Assembly (NCBI GenBank): GCA_011799875.1 | Contig: CM022297.1 | Coordinates: 537,761,135-537,825,134 of the forward strand | DNA: 64,000 nt | Reading direction: 5' to 3' | DNA from: Thinopyrum elongatum | Taxonomy: Eukaryota > Streptophyta > Magnoliopsida > Poales > Poaceae | Shown here: positions 21,623-31,871 of the stretch, one piece after another | Numbering within the stretch: position 1 is the stretch's first letter | Layout of the letters: the number at the start of each line of letters is the position of its first letter | Notes under the pieces: generated by a model | Told to the model about the DNA's origin: nothing | The model's database searches: none | The model's input: only the letters and a program-made list of their open reading frames with translations | Translations under genes and position numbers: made by a program

Positions 21623-23560
21623 TCAATGATGCTCACCTAAAAGATAAGATTGAAACATAAAGGGAGCATCATGAAGCATATGACTAGTACATTTAAGTCT
21701 AACCCACTTCCTATGCATAGGGATTTTGTGAGCAAATAACTTATGGGAGCAACAATCAACTAGCATAGGAAGGCAAAACAAGCATAACTTCAAGATTTTC
21801 AACACATAGAGAGGAAACTTGATATTATTGCAACTCCTACAAGCATATATTCCTCCCTCATAATAATTTTTAGTGGCATCATAAATGAATTCAACAATAT
21901 AACCATCACATAAAGCATTACTTTCATGGTCCATAAGCATAGAAATTTTACTACTCTCCACATAAGCAAAACTCTTCTCATTCGGAATAGTGGGAGTATC
22001 ATAAGAAACTTGAATACTATAAATTGTTTCCACATTAAAAGAGTAATATTCAGAAAAAGGGTAATCATAATCATGACAAGTTTTATAAATATAATCATCA
22101 CTACTTTTTATAACATAAGTGTCATCACAATAATCATCATAAGTAGCAACCTTGTTCTCATCATATTCAATTGAAACCTCTTCCAGGATAGTGGAATCAT
22201 TACTAAATAAAGTCATGACCTCTCCAAATCCACTTTTATCATTATAATAAGATTCAACACCCTCCAAAATATTGGGATAATTATTATCTAAAGTTGACAC
22301 TCTTCCGAACCCACTTTCATAAATATTGCAATCATCATAAACAGGAGGCATGCTATCATCATAATAAATTTGCACATCAAAACTTGCGGAACTAGAAATA
22401 TCATCTTCATTAAACATAGCATCCCCAAGCTTGGGACAAACATTAATTGCAGCAAATAAATTCTCAAACATGTCATTCTCATCAAACATAGCATCCCGAA
22501 GCTTGTGGCTTTGCATATCATAAGCATAATCACTCTTATCATTTATAATATGAATAGCACCAATAGTATAACAATTGTTTTCATCACAAGCTTCTAAATT
22601 GGTGCCAAAAAGATTCTCAAGATTATAACAAGTATCATTACTTTCCCAATCAAAATCATCACAATGAGTAATAGGCATAACAATAATAGGAGCAACATCA
22701 TTTGGGAGGGATACCTTTTTACCTTTGCTTCTCTGTCTTTTCTTTTTCTTCTTCACATCATGTGTGGGTTTAATCACCCTTTTGGAGCTCATTATTGATG
22801 AGATTGGTTGAATAAAAGGCTCCTCCTTGTTACCTGATTCATCATAAGAAAAAATAGGAGGATATTGGGAAACCTCTTCCCCTTCATTAGTATTCTCTTC
22901 ATCTTCTATTTGTTTTCTTGTCTTTAAGTAATTGGCAATATAAGGATTCTCAATGCAATTTACCGCACAATACATATAAATTTCCTCTAGATCAAAATCA
23001 AGAAATTTCTCAAGGTTATATTCTGGAATATACCTAGTTATACATTTCATTTCTTCATATCCCAGAAGCAAACTAAGTTCATTATGATGCGCAAGGGAAA
23101 TCAAGTCATCAGAACTTTTGGACATGATTCGATCATGAAACAATTTGCATTGGAGATTTAAATGACCACGTTCATTGCAAAGTTCACAAGGATGGCTAAA
23201 AATATTAATTTTTTCAGCACAAACATCTAGCCTTTCTTGCAACCATTTAGTTTCTAAATACTTATGCCTTTTGCAGAATCTATCTTCCCTATTTGGTAAG
23301 TAACAGCAAACTCTATGCACTCCACAAAAATTGACATGCTTATAAGAGACATTTTTATCATGACTAGTGCAATCATCATTAGTACTATGGATATTCAAAG
23401 AATTCATACTAACAACATTGCAATCATGCTCATCATTCAAAGATTGTATGTCAAACATTTTATTGCATTCTTCCTCTAGCAATTGAGCACAATTATCGGA
23501 ATCCATATTTTCACGAAAGACATTAAAAAGATGAAGCATATGAGGCAACCTCAATTCCAT
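21623..23560 (-). CDS. 645-aa acidic protein with CCHC zinc knuckle, function unknown
   Basis: Uninterrupted frame of 645 codons starting M-E-L-R-L-P-H-M, the first ATG about 100 bases after the primer-binding region. C125-x2-C128-x4-H133-x4-C138 matches the retroviral CCHC zinc knuckle spacing exactly. A basic stretch at about 270-282 (K-K-K-K-K-R-Q-R-S-K-G-K-K) could be a nuclear signal. The C-terminal half is Asp/Tyr/Asn-rich with two copies of a D-A-M-F-(D/N)-E-(N/D)-D module and two of E-S-G-F-G-x-V / K-S-G-F-G-E-V. No capsid, protease, RT or integrase motif is visible. An open frame of this length in decayed surroundings suggests recent or selected coding. It may bind nucleic acid as a gag substitute; this is inference. 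Confidence 0.75.
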   Translation of the reverse strand: MELRLPHMLHLFNVFRENMDSDNCAQLLEEECNKMFDIQSLNDEHDCNVVSMNSLNIHSTNDDCTSHDKNVSYKHVNFCGVHRVCCYLPNREDRFCKRHKYLETKWLQERLDVCAEKINIFSHPCELCNERGHLNLQCKLFHDRIMSKSSDDLISLAHHNELSLLLGYEEMKCITRYIPEYNLEKFLDFDLEEIYMYCAVNCIENPYIANYLKTRKQIEDEENTNEGEEVSQYPPIFSYDESGNKEEPFIQPISSIMSSKRVIKPTHDVKKKKKRQRSKGKKVSLPNDVAPIIVMPITHCDDFDWESNDTCYNLENLFGTNLEACDENNCYTIGAIHIINDKSDYAYDMQSHKLRDAMFDENDMFENLFAAINVCPKLGDAMFNEDDISSSASFDVQIYYDDSMPPVYDDCNIYESGFGRVSTLDNNYPNILEGVESYYNDKSGFGEVMTLFSNDSTILEEVSIEYDENKVATYDDYCDDTYVIKSSDDYIYKTCHDYDYPFSEYYSFNVETIYSIQVSYDTPTIPNEKSFAYVESSKISMLMDHESNALCDGYIVEFIYDATKNYYEGGIYACRSCNNIKFPLYVLKILKLCLFCLPMLVDCCSHKLFAHKIPMHRKWVRLKCTSHMLHDAPFMFQSYLLGEHH

Positions 23561-23657
23561 TTTTTTGTAATTTTCTTTTATAAACTAAACTAGTGATAAA
23601 ACAAGAAACTAAAAGATTCGATTGCAAGATCTAAAGATATACCTTCAAGCACTAACC

Positions 23658-23675
23658 TCCCCGGCAATGGCGCCA
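23658..23675 (-). other. Primer-binding-like site of the nested element
   Basis: The minus strand reads TGGCGCCATTGCCGGGGA, ten bases from the LTR end. The outer element has TGGTGCCGTTGCCGGGGA at the same place. This is the TGGCGCC-type site of many Triticeae Gypsy elements. Confidence 0.7.
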
Positions 23676-23685
23676 GAAAAGAGCT

Positions 23686-25359
23686 TGATGTCTACTACGC
23701 AACCTTCTTCTTGTAGACTCGTGTTGGGCCTCCAAGCGCAGAGTTTTGTAGGACAACAACAAATTTCCCTCAAGTGGATGACCTAAGGTTTATCAATCCG
23801 TGGGAGGCGTAGGATGAAGATGGTCTCTCTCAAACAACCCTGCAACCAAATAACAAAGAGTCTCTTGTGTCCCCAACACACCCAATACAATGGTAAATTG
23901 TATAGGTGCACTAGTTCAGCGAAGAGATGGTGATACAAGTGCAATATGGATAGTAGATATAGGTTTTTTTAATCTGAAAATATAAAAACAGCAAGGTAGC
24001 TAGTAACAAAAGTGAGCGAAAACGGTATTGCAATGCTTCGAAACAAGGCCTAGGGTTCATACTTTCACTAGTGCAAGTTCTCTCAACAATGATAACATAA
24101 TTAGGTCATATAACAATCCCTCAACATGCAACAAAGAGTCACTCCAAAGTCACTAATAGCGGAGAACAAACGAAGAGATTATTGTAGGGTACGAAACCAC
24201 CTCAAAGTTATTCTTTCTGATCGATCTATTGGGCTATTCCTATAAGTGTCACAAACAGCCCTAGAGTTCGTACTAAAATAACACCTTAAGACACACATCA
24301 ACCAAAACCCTAATGTCACCTAGATACTCCAATGTCACCACAAGTATCCGCGGGTTTGATTATACGATATGCATCACACAATCTCAGATTCATCTATTCA
24401 AACCAACACACAGAACTTCAAAGAGTGCCCCAAAGTTTCTACCGGAGAGTCAAGACGAAAACGTGTGCCAACCCCTATGCATAAGTTCACAAGATCACAG
24501 AACCCGCAAGTTGATCACCAAAACATACATCAAGTAGATCACGTGAATATCCCATTGTCACCACAGATAAGCACATGCAACACATACATCAAGTGTTCTC
24601 AAGTCCTTAAAGACTCAATCCGATAAGATAACTTCAGAGGGAAAACTCAATCCATTACAAGATGGTAGAGGGGGAGAAACATCATAAGATCCAACTATAA
24701 TAGCAAAGCTCGCGGTACATCAAGATCGTGCCAAATCAAGAACACGAGAGAGAGAGATCAAACACATAGCTACTGGTACATACCCTCAGCCCCGAGGGTG
24801 AACTAATCCCTTCTTGTCATGGAGAGCGCCGGGATGATGAAGATGGCCACCGGTGATGATTTCCCCCTCTGGTAGGGTGCCGGAACAGGGTCCCGATTGG
24901 TTTTTGGTGGCTACAGAGGCTTGCGGCAGCGGAAGTCCCGATCTAGGTTATGTTCTGGAGGTTTGGAGATATATAAGAGGTGTTGGCGTCGAGAACAAGT
25001 CAGGGGAGTCCACGAGGGGCCCACAAGGTCGAGGGGCGCGCCCTAGGGGGCGGGGGGGGGGGGGGGGGCACCCTTGTGGTGGCCTCGGGACTCCTCTGGT
25101 GCATCTCCGGTACTCCGTGGGCTTCTTTTGGTCCATAAAGAATCATCGTAAAGTTTCAGGTCAATTGGACTCCGTTTGATATTCCTTTCCTATGAAACTC
25201 AAAAATAAGGAAAAAACAGAAACTGGCACTGGGCTCTAGGTTAATAGGTTAGACCCAAAAATCATATAAAATAACATATAAATGCACATAAAACATCCAA
25301 GATTGATAATATAATAGCATGGAACAATAAAAAATTATAGATACGTTGGAGACGTATCA
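23686..25359 (-). repeat. 5' LTR of the nested element
   Basis: Full LTR, TGATACGTCTCC at 25359 to ..ACATCA at 23686 on the minus strand. It differs from the other copy by scattered substitutions and a G-run (about 25051-25068) that may be a sequencing or assembly weak spot. Confidence 0.9.
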
Positions 25360-25507
25360 GTGTGCAAGTGCTGTTTACGTAGTGTTGCTTGGTTCTCCTA
25401 CTGGTTCGATAACCTTGGTCTCATCACTGAGGGAAATACCTACCGTCGCTGTGCTGCATCATCCCTTCCTCTTTGGGGAAATACCGACGTAGTCCTAGCA
25501 AACATCA
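25360..25507 (+). repeat. 5' LTR of the gag-protease element, second segment
   Basis: Continues GTGTGCAAGTGCTGTTTACG, aligning with 31720-31866 of the 3' LTR and ending CCTAGCAAACATCA. Confidence 0.9.
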
Positions 25508-25518
25508 AAAGGAATTTC

Positions 25519-25537
25519 TGGTGCCGTTGCCGGGGAG
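25519..25537 (+). other. Primer-binding site of the gag-protease element
   Basis: TGGTGCCGTTGCCGGGGAG, eleven bases after the LTR end. It is the same class of site as in the nested element. Confidence 0.75.
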
Positions 25538-25724
25538 ACATCATCAACATCTACCAGGTTCCTAATCACAAATCTCATCTCCTTGCAATTTACATTATTT
25601 GCCATTTGCCTCTCGTTTTCCTCTCCCCCACTTCACAAAAATTTGCCGTTTTATTCGCCCTCTTTTTCGTTCGCCGTTTTCTTGTCGGATCTGTTTTTGA
25701 GTGCAATCTTGTTGCGTAGTCACA

Positions 25725-27803
25725 ATGACTCAAGAGAACACCGAGTTGTGTGATTTCTCAAATACCAACAATAATGATTTTATTGGCACTCCGATTGCTC
25801 CCGCCACTAGTGCGGAATCTTGCGATATTAATACTACTTTGCTGAATCTTGTTATGAAAGATCAATTTTCCGGTACTCCTAATGAGGATGCCGCGTCCCA
25901 TCTTGACACATTCGTGGAATTATGCGATATGCAAAAGAAAAAAGATGTGGACAATGATGTTGTGAAGATGAAATTGTTTCCGTTTTCTTTGCGTGACTCT
26001 ACAAAAATTTGGTTTTCTTCTTTGCCTCGCAATAGTATCGATTCTTGGAATAAGTGCGAAGATGCTTTTATCACTAAGTATTTTCCGTCCGCAAAAATTA
26101 TTTCCCTTAGAACCCAGATCATGAATTTCAAGCAACTTGAACATGAGCATGTTGCACAATCTTGGGAAAGGATGAAAATGATGCTAAGGAATTGCCCAAC
26201 TCATGGGTTAAATCTTTGGATGATCATACAAATTTTTTATGCGGAGTTGAATTTTGTTTCTCGTAATCTTTTAGATTCCGCCGCAGGTGGTACTTTTCTG
26301 GAAATTACTTTGGGTGAAGCCACCAAATTGCTTGATAATATTATGACAAATTATTCACAATGGCATACTGAAAGAGCTCCTACTAGTAAAAAAGTTAATT
26401 CGGTTGAAGAAATTTCTTCTTTGAGTGAAAAAGTTGATGCTCTTATGAAATTGATTGCTAGTAAAAGTGCTCCTATTGATTTCAATGATATGCCTTTGTC
26501 TACTTTGATTGAGCAAAATAGTGATGCCGTTGATGTGAATTTTATCTCGCGAAACAATTTCAATAACAATGCTTATAGAGGCAATTTTAATCCTAGGCCT
26601 TTTCCTAGTAAATCCTCTAATAATTATGGTAATTGCTATGGAAATCCTTCTTATAATAATAATAGGAACACCTCTGATCTTGAGAATAATATTAAAGAAT
26701 TTATCAACACGCAAAAAAATTTCAACACTACAATGGAAGAAAAGTTGAATACGATTGATTATTTGTCTAGAAGTGTTGATAGAATTTCTCATGATGTAGA
26801 AAATCTCAAGATGAAAATTTTTGTGCCTAAGGTTGAGGAATCAATTAAAGCTCTTTATGTTTCTATGGATGAAAGTAAGAAAAGAACCGCTATGCTTAGA
26901 GTTAGAAGAGAATTTTTAGAAAAAGCGTTTTCTAGTGATTGCTTTCGTAAAAGTGACGAAGATCTTAAAATGATTGGTGTTTCTTCTATTGATTCCTTAT
27001 TTAGTAAAATTAATATTGATGAAAAAGGGACTGGAGAAGAGTCAACTTTAGTTAGAAGGCGTCCCGATAATTCGGAGGGTGAAATTCTTGTTGAGAAAAT
27101 TGATAAAAGTGGGTTTGAAGAGGTCACAACTTTAACTAGTGATGTGCCCACTCTTTTGGATTACAAAGACTTTAATTATGATAGTTGCTTGTTGATTGAT
27201 TGTATTTCTTTGTTGCAACCCATGATAAAATCACCCTATGCTTATGAACAAAATAAAGCTTTTACTAAACATATTGTTGATGCTATGATGAAAGCTTTAG
27301 AAGAAAAGTTGGAATTAGAAGTTTCAATTCCTAGAAAATTACATGATGAATGGGAACCTACTATCAAAGTCAAGATTAAAAATTATGAGTGTTTTGCTTT
27401 GTGTGACTTGGGTGCTAGTGTTTCTACAATTCCTAAATCTTTATGTGATGTGCTTGGTCTTACCTATATTGAAGAATGTTCTTTAAATTTGCACTTGGCG
27501 GATTCTACTATTAAAAAGCCTATGGGAAGAATTAATAATGTTCTTATTCTTGCAAATAGGAATTATGTGCCCATAGATTTTATTGTTCTTGATATTGATT
27601 GCAATCTGTCTTGTCCAATTATTCTTGGTAGACCGTTTTTACATACTATTGGTGCCGTGATTGATATGAAAGAAGGCAATATTAAATTTCAATTTACACT
27701 AAGGAAGGGAATGGAACACTTCCCTAGAACAAGATTTAGGCCACCATATGAATCAATCATGAGGGCATCTTATGGATCTCGAAACAAAGATGACAACACT
27801 TAG
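25725..27803 (+). CDS. Gag-aspartic protease polyprotein, no pol
   Basis: I chose the ATG at 25725 (M-T-Q-E-N-T-E-L-C) over one 24 bases upstream because it has the better context and follows the leader; length 692 aa. A Retrotrans_gag domain spans roughly residues 40-215, with F-S-G-T-P-N-E-D, K-L-F-P-F-S-L-R-D-S-T-K-I-W-F and I-T-K-Y-F-P-S-A-K-I. An Asn-rich linker follows where a zinc knuckle would be expected but none is seen. A retropepsin-like domain near residues 540-680 has C-D-L-G-A-S-V-S-T-I-P, the plant D-[LS]-G-A form of the active site, and I-I-L-G-R-P-F-L. The frame ends without continuing into RT. It is probably functional as a capsid and protease source, consistent with Athila/Tat-type gag; the lineage is tentative. 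Confidence 0.85.
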   Translation: MTQENTELCDFSNTNNNDFIGTPIAPATSAESCDINTTLLNLVMKDQFSGTPNEDAASHLDTFVELCDMQKKKDVDNDVVKMKLFPFSLRDSTKIWFSSLPRNSIDSWNKCEDAFITKYFPSAKIISLRTQIMNFKQLEHEHVAQSWERMKMMLRNCPTHGLNLWMIIQIFYAELNFVSRNLLDSAAGGTFLEITLGEATKLLDNIMTNYSQWHTERAPTSKKVNSVEEISSLSEKVDALMKLIASKSAPIDFNDMPLSTLIEQNSDAVDVNFISRNNFNNNAYRGNFNPRPFPSKSSNNYGNCYGNPSYNNNRNTSDLENNIKEFINTQKNFNTTMEEKLNTIDYLSRSVDRISHDVENLKMKIFVPKVEESIKALYVSMDESKKRTAMLRVRREFLEKAFSSDCFRKSDEDLKMIGVSSIDSLFSKINIDEKGTGEESTLVRRRPDNSEGEILVEKIDKSGFEEVTTLTSDVPTLLDYKDFNYDSCLLIDCISLLQPMIKSPYAYEQNKAFTKHIVDAMMKALEEKLELEVSIPRKLHDEWEPTIKVKIKNYECFALCDLGASVSTIPKSLCDVLGLTYIEECSLNLHLADSTIKKPMGRINNVLILANRNYVPIDFIVLDIDCNLSCPIILGRPFLHTIGAVIDMKEGNIKFQFTLRKGMEHFPRTRFRPPYESIMRASYGSRNKDDNT

Positions 27804-30279
27804 ATCCGTGCTTTATGCCTAGCTAAGGGCGTGAAACAATAGCACTTGTTGGGAGGCAACCCAATGAATAAAATTTATTTTTGCTTTTTGCTTTCTGTTC
27901 TTGAGTGTTTACACAATTATGCTACTGTTATGATTGTGTTTTTTGTGTTTTAATTAGTGTTTATGCCAAGTAAAGCCTTTAGTATCTTCTTGGGTGATAT
28001 TGTTTGATCTTGCTGAAAAAACAGAAACTTTTGCGTCCAGAGATATAATTTTCAAAATTCACAGAAGTGACTAAAAACTCTGAAGTTTTTACAGTAGATT
28101 TATATACCAATTGCCTCTGTTGTCCTAAGTTTTCAGAATTTTTAGAGTTACAGAAGTATGAGAACAATTCGCATCTTTACACACAGCTCTGTTTTTGACA
28201 GATTCTGTTTTCGTTGTGTTATGTGCTTATTTTGACGATTCTATGGTTTTATTTGAAGAGTTTTTTCCATGGAAAAGTTAGAATACAGTAGACATAAAGC
28301 AATAACAAAATTTGAATAAGTTTTCTACAGTACTTAAAGTAAAGATTGGTTTTCTTATACTAACGGATCTCATGAAGGTTTTGTTGAGTTTTGTGTGATT
28401 GACGTTTTCAAGTTTTAGGAGATGTTATGATGGATGAATGAATAAGGAGTAAGAAGAGCCTAAGCTTCGGGATTCCCATGGCACCCCAAGCGATTATCCA
28501 AAGAGTAGCAAGCAACTAAGCTTGGGGATGCCCCGAGTGGCATCCCCTCTTTCTTCTAACGACCATCGGTATTTTACTCGAAGCTATATTTTTATTCGTC
28601 ACATACTATGAGTTTTGCTTGGAGCATCTTATATGATATGAGTCTTTGCTTGTTTTGCTTTTTGTTTTAAGTCTTGATTCCTTGCTGTACATACCTATTT
28701 GAGAGAGCCAAAATTATGCCATGACTTGTTAGAATTGCTCTCTATGCTTCACTTAAATCTTTATGAGCTATGGATTTGCTCTAGTGCTTCACTTATATCT
28801 TTTTGAGCACGGCGTGCTTTGTTATTTTTTAAGAAATGCTCTCTTGCTTCACTTAGATTTATTTGAGAGTTAGTAATTTTTTAAAGAAATTCTCTCTTGC
28901 TTCACTTAAATTAATTTGAGAGAAAGAAAAATTATGCTCATGATCTTCATTTATATTTGTTTGAGCTTATCAAAAGCAACATATGAAAATTAGTTCCAAA
29001 GTGATAGATATCCAAGAAGGATATAATAAAAACTTTCATGAAGATCATTGGACAAAATAAACTTGATTCCTTGTAATAGTTTTGAGATATGATGATGTGA
29101 TATGTGAGTAATGTTGATGGGTAATTGTGCTTTAGTAAGAATATTGGTGTTAAGGTTTGTGATTCCCTATGCAAGCACGAAAGTCAATGGTTATGCAATG
29201 AAATTACATCCTACTTGTGGTGCATTATTCGGTGTTAATTATGCTTAATGCTCGCTTATGAGATTTTTCATCTCTTGTTTGGTCGCTTCTCAATCTTTTG
29301 CTAGCCTTCATTTTGCACTAAGTATGATCACTACTTGTGCATCCAAAATCCTTTAAACCAGTTTTGCCACATGAGTCCACTATACCTACCTATATGCGGT
29401 ATTCTTTTGCCATTCTAAGCAAATTTGTATGTGCCATCTCTAATTTTCAAAATAAATTTCTCTTTTGTGTGCTCGTACCGCTCGCGAGGCGGTGAGGGGT
29501 GGCCGATATTTTTCCATGCTAGATGTATTATTCTCACGATGAGTGTTTATTCACTTGTCATTGCACGAGAGTAAGGCAAAGGTATTAGGGATATCCAGTC
29601 CCAAAATGAAAAAAATAAATTTACTTTATGTTGTCAAATAATAAATTACTTGGAAAGTGTTGGTATGGAGGGCACCCGTGGATACGGTTAGCCATCGGAA
29701 GTGAAAGTATGGTTGAAAAAGGAATAAACTTTATTTTTTGTTTGGGAACCGCCTATGATATATTTAGCATGGAAAGTGTTGGGAGCTCTAAGTCGTTTTC
29801 GTTGGTGGGAAAAGTATGCCTCTCAAAATATTTTTATCTCTCAATTTTCGCTTTGAGCTCCGGCACCTCTACAAATCCCTACTTCCCTCTGCGAAGGGCC
29901 TTTCTTTTACTTTATGCAATTTTTTATTTTTAATTTGAGTCTCCATCTTCTCTTATAAAGCACCAACTATGGGGCACTATAATCGTACTTGAGCATTGGG
30001 TGTAGCTAATATGCGAGTGTGTTTCATGAATGGATCAATGATTGAGCATGATGGGCTAGGGATAACTTATTTTAGCGTTGATATTTTGGAAGACATGGTT
30101 GCTTGTTGATATGCTTGTGTATTTAAGTCCCCATGTCAAAACTAGACTATTGCTTTGAACAATATAAAAGTCCAAATGTCCATGCTACAAAGAAAAGAAT
30201 ATGAGATGACATGTTAGGCAACATTTCACATCAAAAATTCTGTTTTTATCATTTACCTACTCGAGGACGAGCAGGAATT
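27804..30279 (+). other. Non-coding 3' region of the gag-protease element
   Basis: 2.5 kb with no RT, RNase H or integrase. It contains one copy of the hairpin module (AAGCTTGGGGATGCCCCG...GGCATCCC at about 28515-28552). A repeat block with TCTxTGAGxxxxxxTTTTGxTCTxxTGCTTCACTTA words lies at 28730-28930. Both are shared with the nested element in its own orientation. Confidence 0.7.
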
Positions 30280-30293
30280 AAGCTTGGGGATGC
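30280..30293 (+). other. Polypurine tract of the gag-protease element
   Basis: AAGCTTGGGGATGC abuts the 3' LTR at 30294 and matches the nested element's tract. Confidence 0.7.
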
Positions 30294-31866
30294 TGATACG
30301 TCTCCAACGTATCTATAATTTTTGATTGTTACATGCTGTTATATTATCTTTCTTGGATGTTTTATAATAATTTTATAGTCATTTTATATCATTTTTTGGT
30401 ACTAACCTATTGGCATAGTGCCAAGTGCCAGTTGTTGTTTTCTGCATGTTTTTTACATCGCAGGAAATCAATACCAAACGGAGTCCAAACGCAGCGAAAC
30501 TTTTTGTGGATTTTTTTGGACCAGAAGACATCCAGTGGGCCGGAGAAGCACCTAGGGGGTGCTCCGAGGGGAGCACAACCCACCAGGGCGCGCCCAGGTG
30601 GGTTGTGCCCACCTCGGGTGCCCCCTGAACCGCCTATTTGCTCTATAAATATCCAAATATTCCAGAAACCCTAGGGGAGTCGACGAAAATCAATTCCAGC
30701 CGCCGCAGAGTCCAGAACGACCAGATCCAATCTAGACACCATCACGGAGGGGTGCATCATGTCCATTGGTGCCTCTCCGATGATGCGTGAGTAGTTCTTT
30801 GTAGACCTACGAGTCCGTTGTTAGTAGCTAGATGGTTTCCTCTCTCTCTTTTGATTCTCAATACAATGGTCTCTTGGAGATCCATATGATGTATGTCTTT
30901 TTGCGGTGTGTTTGTTGGGATCGGATGAACTTTGAGTTTATGATCAGATCTATCTTTTTATCCATGAAAGTTATTTGAGTCTTCTTTGATCTCTTATATG
31001 CATGATTGCTTATATCCTTGTATTTCTTCTCCGATATTTGGGTTTTGTTTAGCCAACTTGATCTATTTATCTTGCAATGGGAAAAGGTGCTTTGTGATGG
31101 GTTCGATCTTACGGTGCTTGATCCCAGTGACAGAAGGGGAACTGACACGTATGTATCGTTACTATTAAGGATAACAAGATGGGGTCTATTCCTACATAAA
31201 TAGATCTGGTCTACATCATGTCACCGTTCTTATTGCATTACTTCATTTCTCCATGAACTTAATACACTACATGCATGCTGGATAGTGGTCGATGTGTGGA
31301 GTAATAGTAGTAGATGCAAGCAGGAGTCGGTCTACTAATCTTGGACGTGATGCCTATATAATTATCATTGCCTGGATATCGTCATGATTATTTGAAGTTC
31401 TATCAATTGCTCAACAGTAATTTGTCTACCCACCGTTTGCTATTTTTCTCGAGAAGCCACTAGTGAAATCTACGGCCCCCGGGTCTCTTCTTTAATATAT
31501 TTTCCTTTGCGATCTATTTTCCTTTGCTTTTATTTTCAGATCTATATTTCCAAAAACCCAAAAATACCTTGCTGCAATTTATTTTATCTCGCGTTCCCGC
31601 GAGATCCATCTATCAAATTATTACAACTTTCTCACGTTTTTTTGCCAATTTCTGGCGCCGTTACCCGAAAGGGATTGACAACCCCTTTAACACGTCGGGT
31701 TGCGAGTATTTGTTATTTGTGTGCAGGTGCTGTTTACGTAGTGTTGCTTGGTTCTCCTACTGGTTCGATAACCTTGGTCTCATCACTGACGGAAATACCT
31801 ACCATCGCTGTGCTGCATCATCCCTTCCTCTTTGGGGAAATACCGACGTAGTCCTAGCAGACATCA
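30294..31866 (+). repeat. 3' LTR of the gag-protease element
   Basis: Complete 1573-bp LTR, TGATACGTCTCC to CAGACATCA. A TATA box TATAAATA is at 30644. It serves as the uninterrupted reference for the split 5' LTR. Confidence 0.92.
30644..30651 (+). promoter_or_regulatory. LTR TATA box, 3' copy
   Basis: TATAAATA in the same context as at 15319, about 350 bases into the LTR. Confidence 0.65.
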
Positions 31867-31871
31867 GACAT
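31867..31871. repeat. Target duplication GACAT, right copy
   Basis: Matches 14960-14964 exactly and restarts the Copia reading at the RT catalytic motif. Confidence 0.95.

Larger units (their letters stand above)
16399..25359 (-). mobile_element. Nested non-autonomous LTR retrotransposon with a zinc-knuckle ORF
   Basis: Minus-strand order: 5' LTR 25359-23686, primer-like site at about 23675-23658, ORF 23560-21623, long 3' region, polypurine tract just right of 18064, 3' LTR 18064-16399. LTRs begin TGATACGTCTCC and end GTAGACATCA (1666 and 1674 bp) and are nearly identical by eye. Flanks are TAGTG at the left and GTGTG at the right. The undisrupted partner LTR at 31710 reads TTATTTGTGTGCAGG, so the target duplication was probably GTGTG with two later changes on the left. 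No gag capsid or pol domain is present. Confidence 0.9.
14965..31866 (+). mobile_element. Gag-protease-only Gypsy-like LTR retrotransposon (contains a nested insert)
   Basis: 5' LTR 14965-16398 plus 25360-25507, primer site at 25519, gag-protease ORF 25725-27803, a long non-coding 3' region, polypurine tract before 30294, 3' LTR 30294-31866, and GACAT duplications outside. LTRs are TGATACGT..AxACATCA and visibly homologous with scattered substitutions and a ~15-base indel near 15245. There is no RT, RNase H or integrase anywhere in the internal region, so the element is non-autonomous. The insert 16399-25359 lies within the 5' LTR. Confidence 0.9.
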
